From: Thermoplasmatales archaeon ex4484_36
Lineage (GTDB): Archaea > Thermoplasmatota > Penumbrarchaeia > Penumbrarchaeales > EX4484-36
Assembly: GCA_002254765.1 (NCBI GenBank)
Contig: NJDV01000021.1
Coordinates: 1 to 7,197 of the forward strand
Length of the DNA: 7,197 nucleotides
Direction: 5' to 3'
Shown here: positions 6,426 through 7,197 of the stretch, piece by piece
Position numbering within the stretch: position 1 is the first letter of the stretch
How the letters are laid out: each line of letters starts with the position of its first letter
Program-made: the position numbers and the translations under genes
The notes under the pieces: model-generated
Database searches by the model: none
What the model was told of the DNA's origin: nothing
What the model saw: only the letters and a program-made list of their open reading frames with translations

Positions 6426-7197
6426 TCACTCCTCAAACCCCTCTCCCCCCCGTCTAGAGAGAAGGATGGCCGCCGCTGCCGCTGCGATCAGAATGATCCC
6501 TATAGCTGCATAGAGGAGGGTGTTATCCTCTTTGTCGGGGGCCGCCTCTTCCTCCTCAGGGTGGGAAGAGGGATCGTTGGGGTTTGTTCCCTCCTCCACC
6601 TCCCTCCCATCCGTGAAGCCGTCGTCATCCGAGTCCTCGTCCTGCGGGTTCGTGCCGTTCAGGTATTCTTCAAGGTTGGTGAGGCCATCCCCGTCGGGGT
6701 CTAGCGAGGCGTCGTTCTTATCCGAGGGGTCCAGTCCATGTTCCCTCTCCCAGCGGTCGTCCATCCCGTCGAAGTCCGTGTCCCACGTGACCTTTATTCC
6801 CATCCGATGCGAGGAGTTCGTATTTCCCGCCATGTCCCAGGCGAATATCTGGAGGATGTGCATCCCGGTGGTATAGGCGATCGAAGTTATCCTCGTATCT
6901 GTATTCGATCTCCGTGCCGTTAAGGTAGATGACCTCTACCACAACGTGGGAGAGGGCAAAGTTGTCAGAGGCGGAGAAGTGTATTGTCAGGCTCTCCCCG
7001 GGGTTCACCGCCCCCCAGAAGGCATCAACGTGCACCGCTGGTGGGGTGAGGTCCACGGTGAAGTTGACCTGATCCGCCGCTGTGTTGTTCAGGGAGTCAT
7101 AGGCCTCGACGATGAGGTGGTGCTCCCCTTCGGAGAGGGTGAGGGTGTGCACGGTGACATTTCCCACGTCTAGGGGTTCTCCCCCGTCAACGTATAT
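6426..7197 (-). pseudogene. C-terminal part of a modular anchored surface protein, with an apparent frameshift
   Basis: The gene enters from the right edge reading IYVDGGEPLDVGNVTVH. It covers the end of one Ig-like domain, then a second starting LTPPAVHVDAFWGAV and running to YLNGTEIEYRYED. That frame then degenerates. The frame shifted by one base carries on from about 6890 as ITSIAYTTGMHILQIFAWDM, then Asp/Gly-rich calcium-binding repeats of thrombospondin-3 type (DTDFDGMDDRWE, DPDGDGLTNLEEYLNGTNP, DSDDDGFTDGREVEEGTNP; about 6609-6782). It ends with an acidic linker, a membrane helix (about 6456-6518) and the tail LSRRGGEGFEE to TGA at 6426-6428. The second frame has a stop at 6936-6938, so the shift lies between there and the stop of the first frame near 6718; protein likeness puts it at about 6870-6900. 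It may be a sequence error in an intact gene or a genuine mutation. By architecture it is an extracellular anchored protein; its N-terminal function lies outside the window. Confidence 0.75.

Noticed and set aside
6369..6704. Plus-strand ORF of 111 codons with a TATA-like box and AGGAGA upstream
   Set aside because: All but the first 19 codons are antisense to the Asp/Gly calcium-binding repeats and membrane helix of the minus-strand gene. The translation (Val/Leu/Arg-rich) looks like a complement artefact, though an antisense transcript remains possible.
1..7197. tRNA, rRNA or insertion-sequence genes
   Set aside because: No cloverleaf, rRNA-like stretch or transposase motif was seen on either strand by eye.

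Overview
The window looks like a stretch of an archaeal chromosome coding mainly for exported, surface-anchored proteins. The archaeal reading is an inference. It rests on TATA-box-like elements a short distance ahead of starts, Shine-Dalgarno sites of the GGAGGT/GGTGAT type, heavy use of AGG/AGA for arginine, and a set of surface-protein modules (GLUG repeats, PKD, FN3, thrombospondin-3-type Asp/Gly repeats, C-terminal membrane anchors with basic tails) common in Thermoplasmatota and related Euryarchaeota. A heterodisulfide-reductase-like Fe-S remnant fits but does not prove this. I cannot name a species.

Layout. (1) Positions 3569 to 1, minus strand: one uninterrupted frame of 1189 codons that runs off the left edge. 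It codes for a secreted protein with a signal peptide, about 30 GLUG repeats, a GLUG-protein closing module, and two PKD domains (the second cut by the edge). (2) 3570-3710: divergent promoter region. (3) 3711-3997, plus strand: a small CxxCxxCxxxCP iron-sulfur protein of HdrC/HdrD type, split by a two-base frameshift, followed with a 7-base overlap by a 54-residue unknown ORF (3991-4155). (4) 4156-4320: a non-coding stretch with several inverted repeats. (5) 4366-6246, plus strand: an intact membrane-anchored subtilisin-like (S8) protease with two FN3-like domains. (6) 6247-6425: a short gap between convergent genes holding a long imperfect palindrome. (7) Right edge down to 6426, minus strand: the C-terminal part of a second surface protein (Ig-like domains, Ca-binding-type repeats, transmembrane anchor), apparently frameshifted near 6870-6900.

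The three large genes suggest an envelope locus: a very long repeat adhesin-like protein, a surface protease, and an anchored modular protein. The protease and the right-edge protein end in the same kind of anchor (hydrophobic helix followed by RRGG), so they probably sit on the same outer membrane face. The GLUG gene is visibly less GC-rich than the protease. No strong evidence for a wholly new system was seen. The points most worth checking are the frameshifted Fe-S gene, the structured gap at 4156-4320, the palindrome at 6339-6391, and the protease that appears to lack a propeptide domain.
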